A stretch of 38,971 bases of DNA from an uncultured Flavobacteriales bacterium (GTDB lineage: Bacteria > Bacteroidota > Bacteroidia > Flavobacteriales_D > JABDKJ01), in contig CALFHF010000054.1 of assembly GCA_937875855.1 (NCBI GenBank), positions 1 through 38,971 of the forward strand. Reading direction: 5' to 3'. The notes beneath the pieces were generated by a model that was not told the DNA's origin, did not search any database, and saw only the letters and a program-made list of their open reading frames with translations. Positions 1-8,267 of the stretch are shown here, piece after piece. A program made the position numbers and the translations under genes. Numbering within the stretch: the first letter of the stretch is position 1; the number at the start of each line of letters is the position of its first letter.

Positions 1-205
1 ATGGAGAATGGCCCTTCGACAAGCTCAGGGTACTGGAATGGAGAATGGAGAATGGCCCTTCGACAAGCTCAGGGTACTGGAATGGAGAATGGCCCTTCGA
101 CAAGCTCAGGGTACTGGAATGGAGAATGGCCCTTCGACAAGCTCAGGGTACTGGAATGGAGAAATGGAGAATGGAGAAATGGAGAAATTAGAAATTAGAA
201 ATTAA
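1..205. repeat. Tandem repeat array, 37-bp unit with 7-bp subrepeats
   Basis: Four exact copies of the 19-base core cccttcgacaagctcaggg lie at 12-30, 56-74, 93-111 and 130-148. The cores start 44, 37 and 37 bases apart; the extra 7 bases are one more copy of the heptamer ggagaat. Each core is followed by tactggaatggagaatgg. After the last core the tract decays into ggagaat/ggagaaat heptamers and then gaaatta repeats up to about 204. The core has inverted CCCT/AGGG ends. The array may extend beyond the left edge of the window. Short open frames inside it are a by-product of the repeat. This kind of core and heptamer tract recurs in Bacteroidota genomes near S23-type genes (recollection, not searched). 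Confidence 0.9.
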
Positions 206-227
206 ACCCTATCAACGCTTTACAGTT

Positions 228-623
228 ATGAGAAAGAACATTATTAAAGAAAAGAGTTTTGACTTTGCTGTTTCAGTTGTCAATGAGATGCGAATCATTA
301 TTAAAAATGAAAAGGAATTCATTCTTACGAAACAGTTAATCCGATCAGCAACTTCTATTGGGGCGAATATTGAAGAAGCTGGACAGGCAGAAAGCAAGAA
401 GGATTTCATCCATAAAATATCCATTGCTAACAAAGAAGCTGTAGAATCAGCTTATTGGATCAAATTGATGATTGCAACTGATTATTTGGATGCAAATAAA
501 GGTGCCGATCTCCATTCAAAATGTGAGGAGTTGATAAGGCTAGCAAGTTCTATTCTCAGAACAGCAAAGGGAATTAATTCCAAGACGTTGGTCCAAGAAG
601 ATATTGTCGAGTATCTATGTTGA
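228..623 (+). CDS. Four helix bundle protein, S23 ribosomal protein family
   Basis: 131 residues, mostly helical, with the family pattern of an N-terminal FDFAVSVVNE helix, the QLIRSATSIGANIEEAGQAES segment at about residues 38-58, and the KISIANKEAVESAYWIKL helix at about 64-81. This is the S23/four-helix-bundle family (TIGR02436), first seen as an insert in 23S rRNA genes and related in fold to the Avd protein of diversity-generating retroelements. Its cellular role is unknown; it forms oligomers in known structures. Here it is free-standing, with no rRNA, reverse transcriptase or template repeat nearby. The ATG at 228 follows the repeat array by about 25 bases and has no clear ribosome binding site. 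Family call is firm; function is not. Confidence 0.88.
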   Translation: MRKNIIKEKSFDFAVSVVNEMRIIIKNEKEFILTKQLIRSATSIGANIEEAGQAESKKDFIHKISIANKEAVESAYWIKLMIATDYLDANKGADLHSKCEELIRLASSILRTAKGINSKTLVQEDIVEYLC

Positions 624-703
624 AGAATTGCTTTTTTAATTATCAAGTTCTTTAGAATGACATGCCCGGAAGTAGTACGTGCAACTTGAATATCGGGAGA
701 ATA

Positions 704-2290
704 TCACTCTTCAAAAACAAGTTTCAATGAATACGCCACTCCCTCGCTGGTGGTGATAAGGAGCGTATACAGCCCTGAGGAAATCTTCCTGTCACACGAT
801 ATTGCGCTGCTTGTTCCTGAACGAAGCTGCTTTCCACTTTCTACTTCTATGGAGAACCTCCGACCTTGCACGTCAACAAGCACGATGGATGCTATATGCA
901 GGTCTACTTGACTTTCAAGAGTAAACTCATTCCCAGTGACTGGATTAGGCCAGACTTTAATGGGAGAACTCAGGGTTGAACTAAGTTCCTCTACTGAAGT
1001 GATCTCACAGCCTTCTTCTAGGCAGCCGTACTCATCTACCTTGAGGGCAATGGCCGTTTGTATGCCCTGGGGATATTCTTCGCGTGGATCACTGCGATAG
1101 GTGCCTGTGCATAGGAAACCCCCATCACTGGTGGGCAGGGTGTGGAGGATACGGGTGTATTCATAGAAATTGGGATTATCAAGCTGAATAGGATAAGGCG
1201 TGTATGTATGGTGCCAAAGCAGCTCGCCCTCATGAGTAATCTTAGTCAAGAACCCCTTTATGAATGTATGCCCAGAAAGAAGGATATTACCGTCTGGGAG
1301 GACTTGTATTTGGGTGACATCGTAACCTAGTTCTGGTAATATGGGTTCAAAACCATTCGGTATTTGACCTACTAGATCGAATGAGTCCGAGAGTTCTCCA
1401 TTAAACTGATACCGCTCAAAATGGATGGATCCTTCGTAATTTGTGGCCCAATCTCCATTCTCTTGATAATAGCGTGGATTCGTGAAGCACACCAGCAGTT
1501 CTCCATCCTGCTCTAGCACCCCGCCCGGCAGAATCTTATAGTCCGCGTCATTGCCCGGGTAGGCCCGCCACAGTTCTATGCCCTCAGGGTCGAGCATCAC
1601 CAGTACCGCTCGCTCCTTGTCCTGGTTCCCTATCTCATAGTCCCATTCCCTGTAGAGCAACACCGTATTGCCATTATCTAAGGGGAGGATATGCTCAGCG
1701 TAGTTATAGCAATTGTTACCGCATTCAGTCGTATAAGTCCAGCGGGGTTCGCCATTTAAATCTGTTTCATGAAGGAAAAGAGAGGACGTTCCAAAATTAT
1801 CCGAATACTGTCCGCTCACTATGAAGGAAGAATCGTTCTTGTATGCAATCGTGTAGACACGAGAATTTAAGTCTCCATTATAAGAATGTAAAAGTTCTGT
1901 TTCTTGACTTGCCTTGTTATATTCCCATAGGTTTCCAGTCGAAGTGTTCCCATCAATGAAGCCTGTTGAAGCTACGAATAAAATCATTTGGTCGTTTGAA
2001 TAATGAGTCTGAGAGCCAGAATGAGTATTGATGTAATCACTCTCATTTACCGAGAATCCAAAATCATCTATTAGTTCTCCGCTAAAATCTAATAAAGTAT
2101 ATTGTATGTAGTTATCCCCTACAACAAACGGGTCAATACTACTTAACCCTGAAATAAAATATGAATTATCCCATTCTTCAGAATATACACTTCTCCATCC
2201 TGGAATAAACTCGAAAAATGTTCCTTGGGCGCTCACTTTATTTCCAAAAGTGAAAACACATACTGCCATCAAGAGAATTGAATAACTCAT
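704..2290 (-). CDS. Secreted protein with T9SS type A sorting domain
   Basis: 528 residues. An N-terminal signal peptide (about residues 1-21, ending KVSAQ) is followed by a roughly 400-residue region rich in W, Y and G. It contains repeated blade-like segments (for example GGVLEQDGELLVCFT, LPDGNILLSGHT, TSDGGFLCTGTY), which suggests a beta-propeller of the kind seen in delta-60 or Kelch-like secreted proteins. The last about 80 residues are a type A T9SS signal, recognisable by IKVWPNPVTGNEFTL, a central VLVDVQGRR and the late SSGLYTLLIT. The start is fixed: a TAA stop lies two codons upstream of the ATG. It probably ends on the cell surface or in the medium. It stands alone, with no partner gene on its strand; the substrate or ligand is unknown. 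Confidence 0.82.
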   Translation of the reverse strand: MSYSILLMAVCVFTFGNKVSAQGTFFEFIPGWRSVYSEEWDNSYFISGLSSIDPFVVGDNYIQYTLLDFSGELIDDFGFSVNESDYINTHSGSQTHYSNDQMILFVASTGFIDGNTSTGNLWEYNKASQETELLHSYNGDLNSRVYTIAYKNDSSFIVSGQYSDNFGTSSLFLHETDLNGEPRWTYTTECGNNCYNYAEHILPLDNGNTVLLYREWDYEIGNQDKERAVLVMLDPEGIELWRAYPGNDADYKILPGGVLEQDGELLVCFTNPRYYQENGDWATNYEGSIHFERYQFNGELSDSFDLVGQIPNGFEPILPELGYDVTQIQVLPDGNILLSGHTFIKGFLTKITHEGELLWHHTYTPYPIQLDNPNFYEYTRILHTLPTSDGGFLCTGTYRSDPREEYPQGIQTAIALKVDEYGCLEEGCEITSVEELSSTLSSPIKVWPNPVTGNEFTLESQVDLHIASIVLVDVQGRRFSIEVESGKQLRSGTSSAISCDRKISSGLYTLLITTSEGVAYSLKLVFEE

Positions 2291-2505
2291 TCTTTACCTA
2301 TTCATTCAAGCCTTTGAGCATAATTCCATTTCTATATAGTTATAGATTCTGTTCCTTCTAAATCATTGACTGAAAAGGTAACGAATAATCTGAAGGGAAA
2401 TGGCTTCTACCTCCCTGCCCTTTATCCTTTACCTATGCGGCTGCCATATTTTTACCTTCGCATGGTTCATTATCCCTTTTCAATTATCCATTATACATTA
2501 ACACC

Positions 2506-2994
2506 GTGACTCCTTCAGAAGAAAAAGCCCGACTAAAGCTCTTACTCAAGGTTAAAGACCGAGAGTTTGACACGCTAATGCATGACGCGCATGAGCGTGC
2601 TTTCGCGTGTACTGATTGCTTGCAATGTGGAAATTGTTGCAAGACCACTGGGCCACTTTTCACCGACAAGGATATCACGCGTATCGCGAAACATCTCCGA
2701 ATGAAAGATGCTGCGTTCATAGATCAATACTTGCGCACTGATGAAGAAGGAGATATGGTTCTTCAGGTGGTGCCCTGCCCTTTCTTAGGCGCAGATAATT
2801 ACTGCGGCATCTATGAAAACAGACCTAAGGCCTGCAGGGAATATCCGCATACTGATCGTGTGAAGCAGAAACAGATTCTTGACTTGACTATTAAGAATGA
2901 GAAGATATGTCCTGCCGTTGAGCTTATTCTGAAAGATGTGACTGCGCTGGTCAATGCGAGTTCCAAGAAGCCAAATAACGCTGGCCGAAGATGA
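2506..2994 (+). CDS. YkgJ family cysteine cluster protein (zinc/iron-chelating domain)
   Basis: 162 residues. The conserved cysteines are visible: CTDCLQCGNCCKTTGP at about residues 35-50, CPFLGADNYCGIYENRPKAC at about 91-110, followed by EYP and a late ICPAV cysteine. This is the YkgJ/CxxCxxCC family (UPF0153), thought to bind a metal ion or Fe-S cluster; its role is not established. The start is a GTG; no ATG occurs in frame upstream, and residues before the cysteine block match the usual N-terminal length. The stop overlaps the next gene's ATG (ATGA at 2991-2994), so the two are probably translationally coupled. Confidence 0.83.
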   Translation: MTPSEEKARLKLLLKVKDREFDTLMHDAHERAFACTDCLQCGNCCKTTGPLFTDKDITRIAKHLRMKDAAFIDQYLRTDEEGDMVLQVVPCPFLGADNYCGIYENRPKACREYPHTDRVKQKQILDLTIKNEKICPAVELILKDVTALVNASSKKPNNAGRR

Positions 2995-3785
2995 GTGTTG
3001 ATCTGAATCAGATGGCTAAAGAATCTGTCAAAGACATACGCTTCTGGATTCTGCTTTTCTTTCTGGTCAGGCTCATAGGAATCACTTCTCCTCCTGTGGA
3101 GACTTGGCACAGTTGGCGCCAAACCGTGGTGAATATGACGGCAAGGAATTATCACGAGACGGGAATAGACCTCATGCATCCCAGGGTTGATATAGCTGGT
3201 GATCTCACTGGAATCACGGGGATGGAATTTCCTATATACAATGCTTGTATTGCGGTGATGATGAATGTCTTCGGGGAAGCACATTGGTATGGTCGGCTCT
3301 TGAATTTGATTGCTGCGAGTTTTGGAATCTGGTTTTTCTATCGCTTGATTCGAGATCATGTAGATGAACGCACTGCCTTTCTGGCCGCCATGATTCTCCT
3401 AGGATCACTGTGGTTTAGCATGAGCAGAAAAATCATTCCTGACATCTTCGCATGCTCTTTAATCTTCATTGGAATAGAACGCTGTATAGGATACATCAAA
3501 GGAAATCTCAGCGCGTTCTGGATGCTCCTCGGAATAGCGCTGTGCAGCATAGGCGTTCTCATTAAACTCTCTGTGGGTTGTTGGATGATCCTTCTTCCTC
3601 TGAGCTATTTCCTCCCAGGAAGCAACAGAACCCGCTGGTGGACATTGAATGTCCAGTCATTGGGGTTATTGACAATAATAAGTTTTCTCATGGGAGAAGA
3701 TCGGGCAAGAATGGGATTTATTTCTTACCGAAACTACACAGGAATCAAGCTTAGAAAAGATCTACATTTCAAAATTATCAGATGA
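2991..3785 (+). CDS. Glycosyltransferase family 39-like membrane protein, C-terminally truncated, probably broken
   Basis: 264 residues with several hydrophobic segments. The N-terminal half matches GT39/PMT_2 (ArnT-like) lipid-linked sugar transferases: WHSWRQTVVNMTARNYHETG at about residues 39-58, then the EFPIYN loop near 80 and an RLLNLIAASFG helix with a YRLIRDHVDERTAFLAA loop. Family members are usually about 450-550 residues, so the second half is missing. The end after FLMG at about residue 234 (base 3692) becomes basic and unlike the family. Shifting to the +1 frame at 3691 gives WEKIGQEWDLFLTE and stays open to a TAG at 3817, which looks more like the expected sequence. A frameshift plus a 3' deletion against the convergent chrA gene is the likely history. 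It overlaps the preceding cysteine-cluster gene by 4 bases. Confidence 0.65.
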   Translation: MSVDLNQMAKESVKDIRFWILLFFLVRLIGITSPPVETWHSWRQTVVNMTARNYHETGIDLMHPRVDIAGDLTGITGMEFPIYNACIAVMMNVFGEAHWYGRLLNLIAASFGIWFFYRLIRDHVDERTAFLAAMILLGSLWFSMSRKIIPDIFACSLIFIGIERCIGYIKGNLSAFWMLLGIALCSIGVLIKLSVGCWMILLPLSYFLPGSNRTRWWTLNVQSLGLLTIISFLMGEDRARMGFISYRNYTGIKLRKDLHFKIIR

Positions 3786-3810
3786 AGCTTGTTCTCAATT
3801 ATCGAGCTTG

Positions 3811-5139
3811 TCATCCTAGAAGGAAGCGAAGCAATCCGAATAAAGCCGACACCCCGATCCAAGTAATCATATTCACCTTGAAACGATACATGGCGAAGAA
3901 GGAAAGCGCAATCCAAGCACCCGTGATGTAATCGATTCCACTCAAAGAAAGCTCTTGAGGAAAGATCACTGCTCTACCTAGATAAATAGTAAGATTCAGA
4001 ATGACCCCGACCACCGCGGCCGTAACTACACTTAAGGCTTGCTTGATGTGCTCATTATCCCTCGTGCGCTCTATGATAGGCGCACCCACGAAGATGAAAA
4101 GGAAGCAAGGAACGAAGGTGTACAAAGTGGTCGCGAATAGTCCTATGGAGCCCATCAACAAAGATCCTCCGAAGTGATTGAATCCCGCCATGAAGCCCAC
4201 GAAGACCAAGACCATAACCAAAGGACCTGGCGTGGTCTCTCCCAATGCCAGACCATCTATCATCTGCAATTCATTGAGCCAATGCAACTTCTCTACGCTC
4301 ACCTGTGCGACATAGGGAAGGACAGCATAAGCTCCTCCGAAGGTCACGAAGGCAGCCTTGGTGAAGAAGAGAGAAAGCTCTTTCCAAAATGCGAAATCAC
4401 TGCTGAAATAAAAGAATGCCAAAAGCGGTATTAGCCAAATCAAGAAGGCGATGGCGATTTGCTTCAAAAGCCTAGATAGCCTGAAGCCCGCAACAGGCGT
4501 AACATACATATCATTGATGAAGTACTTCGCCTCTTCGGCCTCATTTATCTTCATTGCCTCCGTAGAGGTATTGAAAAGGAAAGGCCAGAGTTTTCGGCTC
4601 ACATAGGCCAGCACCAAGGCAGTAAGAATGATCACTGGAAAAGGAACTTGGAAAAAGAAGATTCCTATGAATGCCGCGAGTGCAATAAAAAAGTGAAAAT
4701 GTGAATGAAGGGACTTCTTCCCTATCTTAATCAAAGCCAATATTACAATAGCAATTACGGCAGGTTTCAGTCCGTCAAATAGGGCGTACACCCAGGGGAT
4801 ATTTCCAAAAGTTACATACAAGGCAGTGAGCCCGAGCAAAATGAACATGGAAGGTAAGATGAAGAAAGTTCCGGCAACTAGCCCACCTTTGGTCCCATGC
4901 AAAAGCCAGCCTGTGTAGGTCGCCAATTGCTGTGCTTCAGGTCCTGGAAGAACCATGGTGTAATTCAAGGCATGGAGGAAACGGCTGTCTGAGATCCACT
5001 TCTTTTTTTCGACCAAGAATTCGTGCATGATGGCAATCTGCCCAGCAGGTCCACCGAAACTAATGAAACCGAGTTTAAGCCAGAACCAGAAAGCTTCTTT
5101 GAAAGATGGTTTTTCTTGGGTAGGATTTGATTCATTCAT
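3811..5139 (-). CDS. chrA: Chromate transporter ChrA (CHR family, two-domain form)
   Basis: 442 residues, the usual length of long-chain CHR proteins, with two homologous membrane halves. The N-terminal half shows KLGFISFGGPAGQIAIMHE (about residues 22-40) and LPGPEAQQLATYTGWLLHG (about 64-82). The C-terminal half repeats the pattern with FVTFGGAYAVLPYV (about 265) and GETTPGPLVMVLVFVGF (about 295). About ten or more membrane segments can be seen. Known members export chromate, driven by the membrane potential. The gene lies 19 bases after a flavin reductase-type gene on the same strand, which suggests co-transcription. It converges on the broken glycosyltransferase. Substrate is inferred from family only. 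Confidence 0.93.
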   Translation of the reverse strand: MNESNPTQEKPSFKEAFWFWLKLGFISFGGPAGQIAIMHEFLVEKKKWISDSRFLHALNYTMVLPGPEAQQLATYTGWLLHGTKGGLVAGTFFILPSMFILLGLTALYVTFGNIPWVYALFDGLKPAVIAIVILALIKIGKKSLHSHFHFFIALAAFIGIFFFQVPFPVIILTALVLAYVSRKLWPFLFNTSTEAMKINEAEEAKYFINDMYVTPVAGFRLSRLLKQIAIAFLIWLIPLLAFFYFSSDFAFWKELSLFFTKAAFVTFGGAYAVLPYVAQVSVEKLHWLNELQMIDGLALGETTPGPLVMVLVFVGFMAGFNHFGGSLLMGSIGLFATTLYTFVPCFLFIFVGAPIIERTRDNEHIKQALSVVTAAVVGVILNLTIYLGRAVIFPQELSLSGIDYITGAWIALSFFAMYRFKVNMITWIGVSALFGLLRFLLG

Positions 5140-5158
5140 CTCAGCCGCAATATGGGTA

Positions 5159-6193
5159 TTATATCTTGACCCACATCTTCTCCGTATTCAATTGAAAGCT
5201 GCCTAGATGACTCCTATTCCAGCTGTCAGGTGGAATCAAACTAAGGAATCGTTCACCATCTTGCTTTTCATACAGGTGATAAGTTTCTCCCACTACAGGC
5301 TCAAAACTAAACTTGGCCGTATAGACGGTTTCATTCCATGAAAACTGTTCTATCATCGCTTGATACTCTCCTTTCAATTCCTCAAAGCGACTCTTGAAAT
5401 GGCTGCTCACTTTTCCTGCCGAGGTATTTTTCCATAAGGTGAGGTCTGTCACCTTGAATGCTGGGCCTCCGACATCCGATGCATACGGCAAAAGGGATGC
5501 ATTATATTTCCCACTCTCCTCGTCATACACCGCATAGGAAGGCTTTTCCTCCTCTACTTCGAACTGGGGCAGCTCGGAGGTGCGCGGGTACGGAAAGATC
5601 TGACCTTCCGCAGTGCGATGATATCTATTCACTCCAGAGATGGCCATGGTTCCCAGTTCTACCAAATCCAACCCACCATCTTGGTGCAGTCCTTCTCCTT
5701 CAATGTAGATGTGTTCTATAGCGCCTATGATCAATTTACATCCATTCGTTTCAATGGATTTCTCCTCCACAAACCTCAATCCTATCTTGACCTTGCTCTC
5801 TTTCACATAAGGTGCCTCGAATCCTGAAATAAAGTGAGGTTGAAGCCCGCACTTTTCGAATTCTGATTCGTCCTTTTCAAATTTAGCTGCGGTATAATGT
5901 GCTTTCTCTGCAAACGTGTGTTTCACGTGATTGACTGTGAATACTGACGTTTCCAAGATATTATCATAGGTATGCCTAGGCACAGTATCAGGTCTCAGAA
6001 TAAAACCCAGCAGCGCAGGATCTGAACCCAGATGAATGACCGAACTGAAGATGGCCACGTTATTCTGACCTGCTTTATTTCGTGTTCCAATGAGATTGGC
6101 AGATTTAAAACCACTGATAGAACCGATGAGATTCAATCGTGTTATACGATCCAATGACGAGATCTCATCTTTACTGAAGTACTTCACTTTCAT
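5159..6193 (-). CDS. Flavin reductase domain fused to DUF2452 domain
   Basis: 344 residues in one uninterrupted frame. Residues 1-208 match the FMN-binding split-barrel flavin reductase-like family (DIM6/NTAB type): SGFKSANLIGT, NNVAIFSSVIHLGSDPALLGF and the RHTYDNILET segment, with the usual end near PYPRTSELPQF. Residues about 218-344 match DUF2452: YDEESGKYNASLLPYASDVGGPAF, WNETVYTAKFSFEPVVGETYH and the C-terminal LGSFQLNTEKMWVKI. Both families are usually separate proteins of about 205 and 130 residues. The acidic linker (FEVEEEKP) joins them without stop or frameshift, near bases 5540-5570. The gene leads chrA by 19 bases. A variant -7 box TATCTTTA sits at 6202-6209. The substrate is unknown; the DUF2452 function is unknown. 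Confidence 0.85.
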   Translation of the reverse strand: MKVKYFSKDEISSLDRITRLNLIGSISGFKSANLIGTRNKAGQNNVAIFSSVIHLGSDPALLGFILRPDTVPRHTYDNILETSVFTVNHVKHTFAEKAHYTAAKFEKDESEFEKCGLQPHFISGFEAPYVKESKVKIGLRFVEEKSIETNGCKLIIGAIEHIYIEGEGLHQDGGLDLVELGTMAISGVNRYHRTAEGQIFPYPRTSELPQFEVEEEKPSYAVYDEESGKYNASLLPYASDVGGPAFKVTDLTLWKNTSAGKVSSHFKSRFEELKGEYQAMIEQFSWNETVYTAKFSFEPVVGETYHLYEKQDGERFLSLIPPDSWNRSHLGSFQLNTEKMWVKI

Positions 6194-6201
6194 AACTGCA
6201 C

Positions 6202-6209
6202 TAAAGATA
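6202..6209 (-). promoter_or_regulatory. Candidate -7 box (TATCTTTA) for the flavin reductase-chrA pair
   Basis: The minus strand reads TATCTTTA, one base from the Bacteroidota -7 consensus TAnnTTTG, 8 bases before the ATG at 6193. No clear -33 element is visible. Weak evidence on its own; the location just before the start codon is what supports it. Confidence 0.3.
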
Positions 6210-6272
6210 GAAAGGCCGCGAGGTATGCTGCTTTTCTTCAGAAAACAATGTCTGAAAGCCTGAGATGTTTAA

Positions 6273-6310
6273 CAAAAAAAGGCTGCTCCTTTTTTGGGAA
6301 CAGCCTTTAT
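6273..6310 (-). terminator. Rho-independent terminator of the nqr operon
   Basis: Read on the minus strand, AAAGGCTG (6308-6301) pairs with CAGCCTTT (6285-6278), with extra inner pairs around a one-base mismatch, and is followed directly by a run of seven Ts (6280-6274). It lies 25 bases after the nqrF stop, so it closes the six-gene operon and separates it from the flavin reductase gene. Confidence 0.88.
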
Positions 6311-6334
6311 TGAATGTTTTCAATTCTTAGTTTA

Positions 6335-7630
6335 TCATCCTCCGAAATCGTCAAAGGCGACATTCTCTTCTGGTACTCCCCAGTCGTCACACATCTTAAG
6401 GATGGCTTGGTTCATGAGTGGTGGCCCACAGAAATAGAACTCTATATCCTCAGGTGATTCATGCTTAGATAGATAGTGATCGATAACAGCTTGGTGAACG
6501 AATCCAGTGAATCCATCTCCCTTGGTGTCATCAGTATCGGTCTTGTTGACCCACTTATCTTCTGGTAGCGGCTCTGATAGCACGATGTAGAACTTGAAGT
6601 TAGAGAACTTCTGTTCCAACTCTTGGAAATAGTGCAAGTAGAACAACTCTCTTCTTGAACGTCCTCCGTACCAGTAAGATACTTTACGACCAGTCTCCAA
6701 GGTCTTGAACAATTCATACAAGTGAGAACGCATAGGCGCCATTCCAGCCCCTCCTCCTATGTACAACATCTCAGATCCCGTATCCTTAATATAGAATTCT
6801 CCATAAGGCCCAGACACTGTCACTTTATCTCCTTTCTTCTGCGCAAAAATGTATGAAGAAGCGATTCCTGGATTCACGTTCATCCAGCCGTTCTTAGCGC
6901 GATCCCAAGGTGGGGTGGCAACACGAACGTTCAACATAATCTTCCTTCCTTCAGCAGGATAGCTGGCCATAGAGTATGCTCTTACCACATCCTCTCCATT
7001 CTTCATCTTCAGATCCCAAAGACCAAATTTATCCCACTCCACTTTGAATTTATCTGGCTCTCCTGGGTGATCCTGTGGGTGAGCAGTGATATCCATATCT
7101 TTATAGTTGATCTCACACTTAGGGATTTCAATCTGGATATATCCTCCTGCTTTGTAGTCCATGTCCTCAGGTAATTCAACAATGAATTCCTTGATAAATG
7201 AAGCTACGTTATAGTTAGAGACCACCGTGGCCTCCCATTTCTTGATACCGAAGATCTCCTCGTGTACATGGATCTCCATGTCCTCTTTCACCTTCACTTG
7301 GCAACCCAAGCGATAGTTATCTGCAATCTCCTTGCGAGAGAAGTGAGGCACCTCAGTAGGAAGAATACTTCCTCCTCCACTGCTCACCTGACAGACACAC
7401 TGTACACATGTTCCACCTCCGCCACAGGCTGAAGGAAGGAAAATTCCATTATTACTCAGGGTACTCAAGAGGGTATCTCCTCCATTGACCTCTAGTTTCT
7501 TATCTCCATTAATGGTGATCGTCACTTTTCCTGAAGGAGACAATTTCGCTTTGGCAAAAAGCAAGAGTCCCACCAACATAAGTATGGCTAGAAGGAAAAC
7601 TACTACTGCTGCAATTACTGTAAATCCCAT
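6335..7630 (-). CDS. nqrF: Na+-translocating NADH:quinone reductase subunit F
   Basis: 431 residues. An N-terminal membrane anchor (about residues 5-25) precedes a ferredoxin-like domain with 2Fe-2S ligands C69, C75, C78 and C110. Next come the FAD-binding domain with RAYSMASYP and the NAD-binding domain with [13 protein letters not shown], ending in the [10 protein letters not shown] motif. NqrF takes electrons from NADH through FAD to the 2Fe-2S centre and passes them into the membrane subunits of the sodium pump. It is the last gene of nqrABCDEF, 19 bases after nqrE, and is followed by a terminator. All key residues are present and the length is normal for Bacteroidota. Confidence 0.97.
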   Translation of the reverse strand: MGFTVIAAVVVFLLAILMLVGLLLFAKAKLSPSGKVTITINGDKKLEVNGGDTLLSTLSNNGIFLPSACGGGGTCVQCVCQVSSGGGSILPTEVPHFSRKEIADNYRLGCQVKVKEDMEIHVHEEIFGIKKWEATVVSNYNVASFIKEFIVELPEDMDYKAGGYIQIEIPKCEINYKDMDITAHPQDHPGEPDKFKVEWDKFGLWDLKMKNGEDVVRAYSMASYPAEGRKIMLNVRVATPPWDRAKNGWMNVNPGIASSYIFAQKKGDKVTVSGPYGEFYIKDTGSEMLYIGGGAGMAPMRSHLYELFKTLETGRKVSYWYGGRSRRELFYLHYFQELEQKFSNFKFYIVLSEPLPEDKWVNKTDTDDTKGDGFTGFVHQAVIDHYLSKHESPEDIEFYFCGPPLMNQAILKMCDDWGVPEENVAFDDFGG

Positions 7631-7649
7631 GTTCTTTCTCTTTCTTTAA

Positions 7650-8264
7650 TTACAGTTCTATTCCCATAAAGGCCATGAACGCCATCCCCATCAATCCTGT
7701 GATGATGAAGGTGATTCCCAATCCTTTCAATGGTGCTGGAATGTTAGAATATTGAATTTTCTCTCTGATGGCTGCAATGGCTACGATAGCCAAGAACCAT
7801 CCCACTCCTGAACCCAAACCAAATGAAGTCGCATCCACGATGTTCGCGTACTGACGCTCTTGCATGAATAACGCTCCACCCAAGATAGAACAGTTCACGG
7901 CAATCAAGGGAAGGAATATTCCCAATGCGCCATACAAAGCTGGCGAGAAACGCTCTACGATCATCTCCACCAATTGAACTGTAGATGCAATGACGGCAAT
8001 GAATAAGATAAAGCTCAAAAAACTCAAGTCAAGTGAAGCGTACTCAGCTCCCATCCAAGATAGGGCTCCTTCTTTCAAGACATAGTTCTCAAGCAAGTAG
8101 TTGATAGGCACTGTAATCCCCAATACGAAGATTACTGCTGCTCCAAGACCTACAGCGGTCTTTACAGTTTTGGATACGGCCAAATAAGAACACATGCCTA
8201 AGAAATAGGCAAAGATCATGTTCTCAATGAAGATCCCTTTTACGAAAATATTTACTGCTTCCAT
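7650..8264 (-). CDS. nqrE: Na+-translocating NADH:quinone reductase subunit E
   Basis: 204 residues, about six membrane helices, the expected size. Recognisable segments include the N-terminal [20 protein letters not shown] with its conserved cysteine and the internal [18 protein letters not shown], whose cysteine is the counterpart in the RnfA/NqrE fold. These two cysteines bind the 2Fe-2S centre shared with NqrD in known structures. Only 3 bases separate it from nqrD and 19 from nqrF, so it is in the same operon. Confidence 0.96.
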   Translation of the reverse strand: MEAVNIFVKGIFIENMIFAYFLGMCSYLAVSKTVKTAVGLGAAVIFVLGITVPINYLLENYVLKEGALSWMGAEYASLDLSFLSFILFIAVIASTVQLVEMIVERFSPALYGALGIFLPLIAVNCSILGGALFMQERQYANIVDATSFGLGSGVGWFLAIVAIAAIREKIQYSNIPAPLKGLGITFIITGLMGMAFMAFMGIEL

Positions 8265-8267
8265 GAG

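Noticed and set aside
1-205. CRISPR-like array of regular repeats
   Set aside because: The bases between the cores are the same each time, with only a heptamer count difference, so there are no unique spacers, and no cas genes are near.
1-205. Two overlapping plus-strand frames of 65 codons inside the repeat array
   Set aside because: They exist only because the repeat contains ATG and few stops; the peptides just echo the repeat.
228-623. Accessory gene of a diversity-generating retroelement
   Set aside because: The four-helix-bundle family is related to Avd, but there is no reverse transcriptase, template repeat or variable repeat in the window.
2811-3359. Minus-strand frame of 182 codons
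   Set aside because: It is antisense to the well-supported cysteine-cluster and GT39 genes and has no recognised motif.
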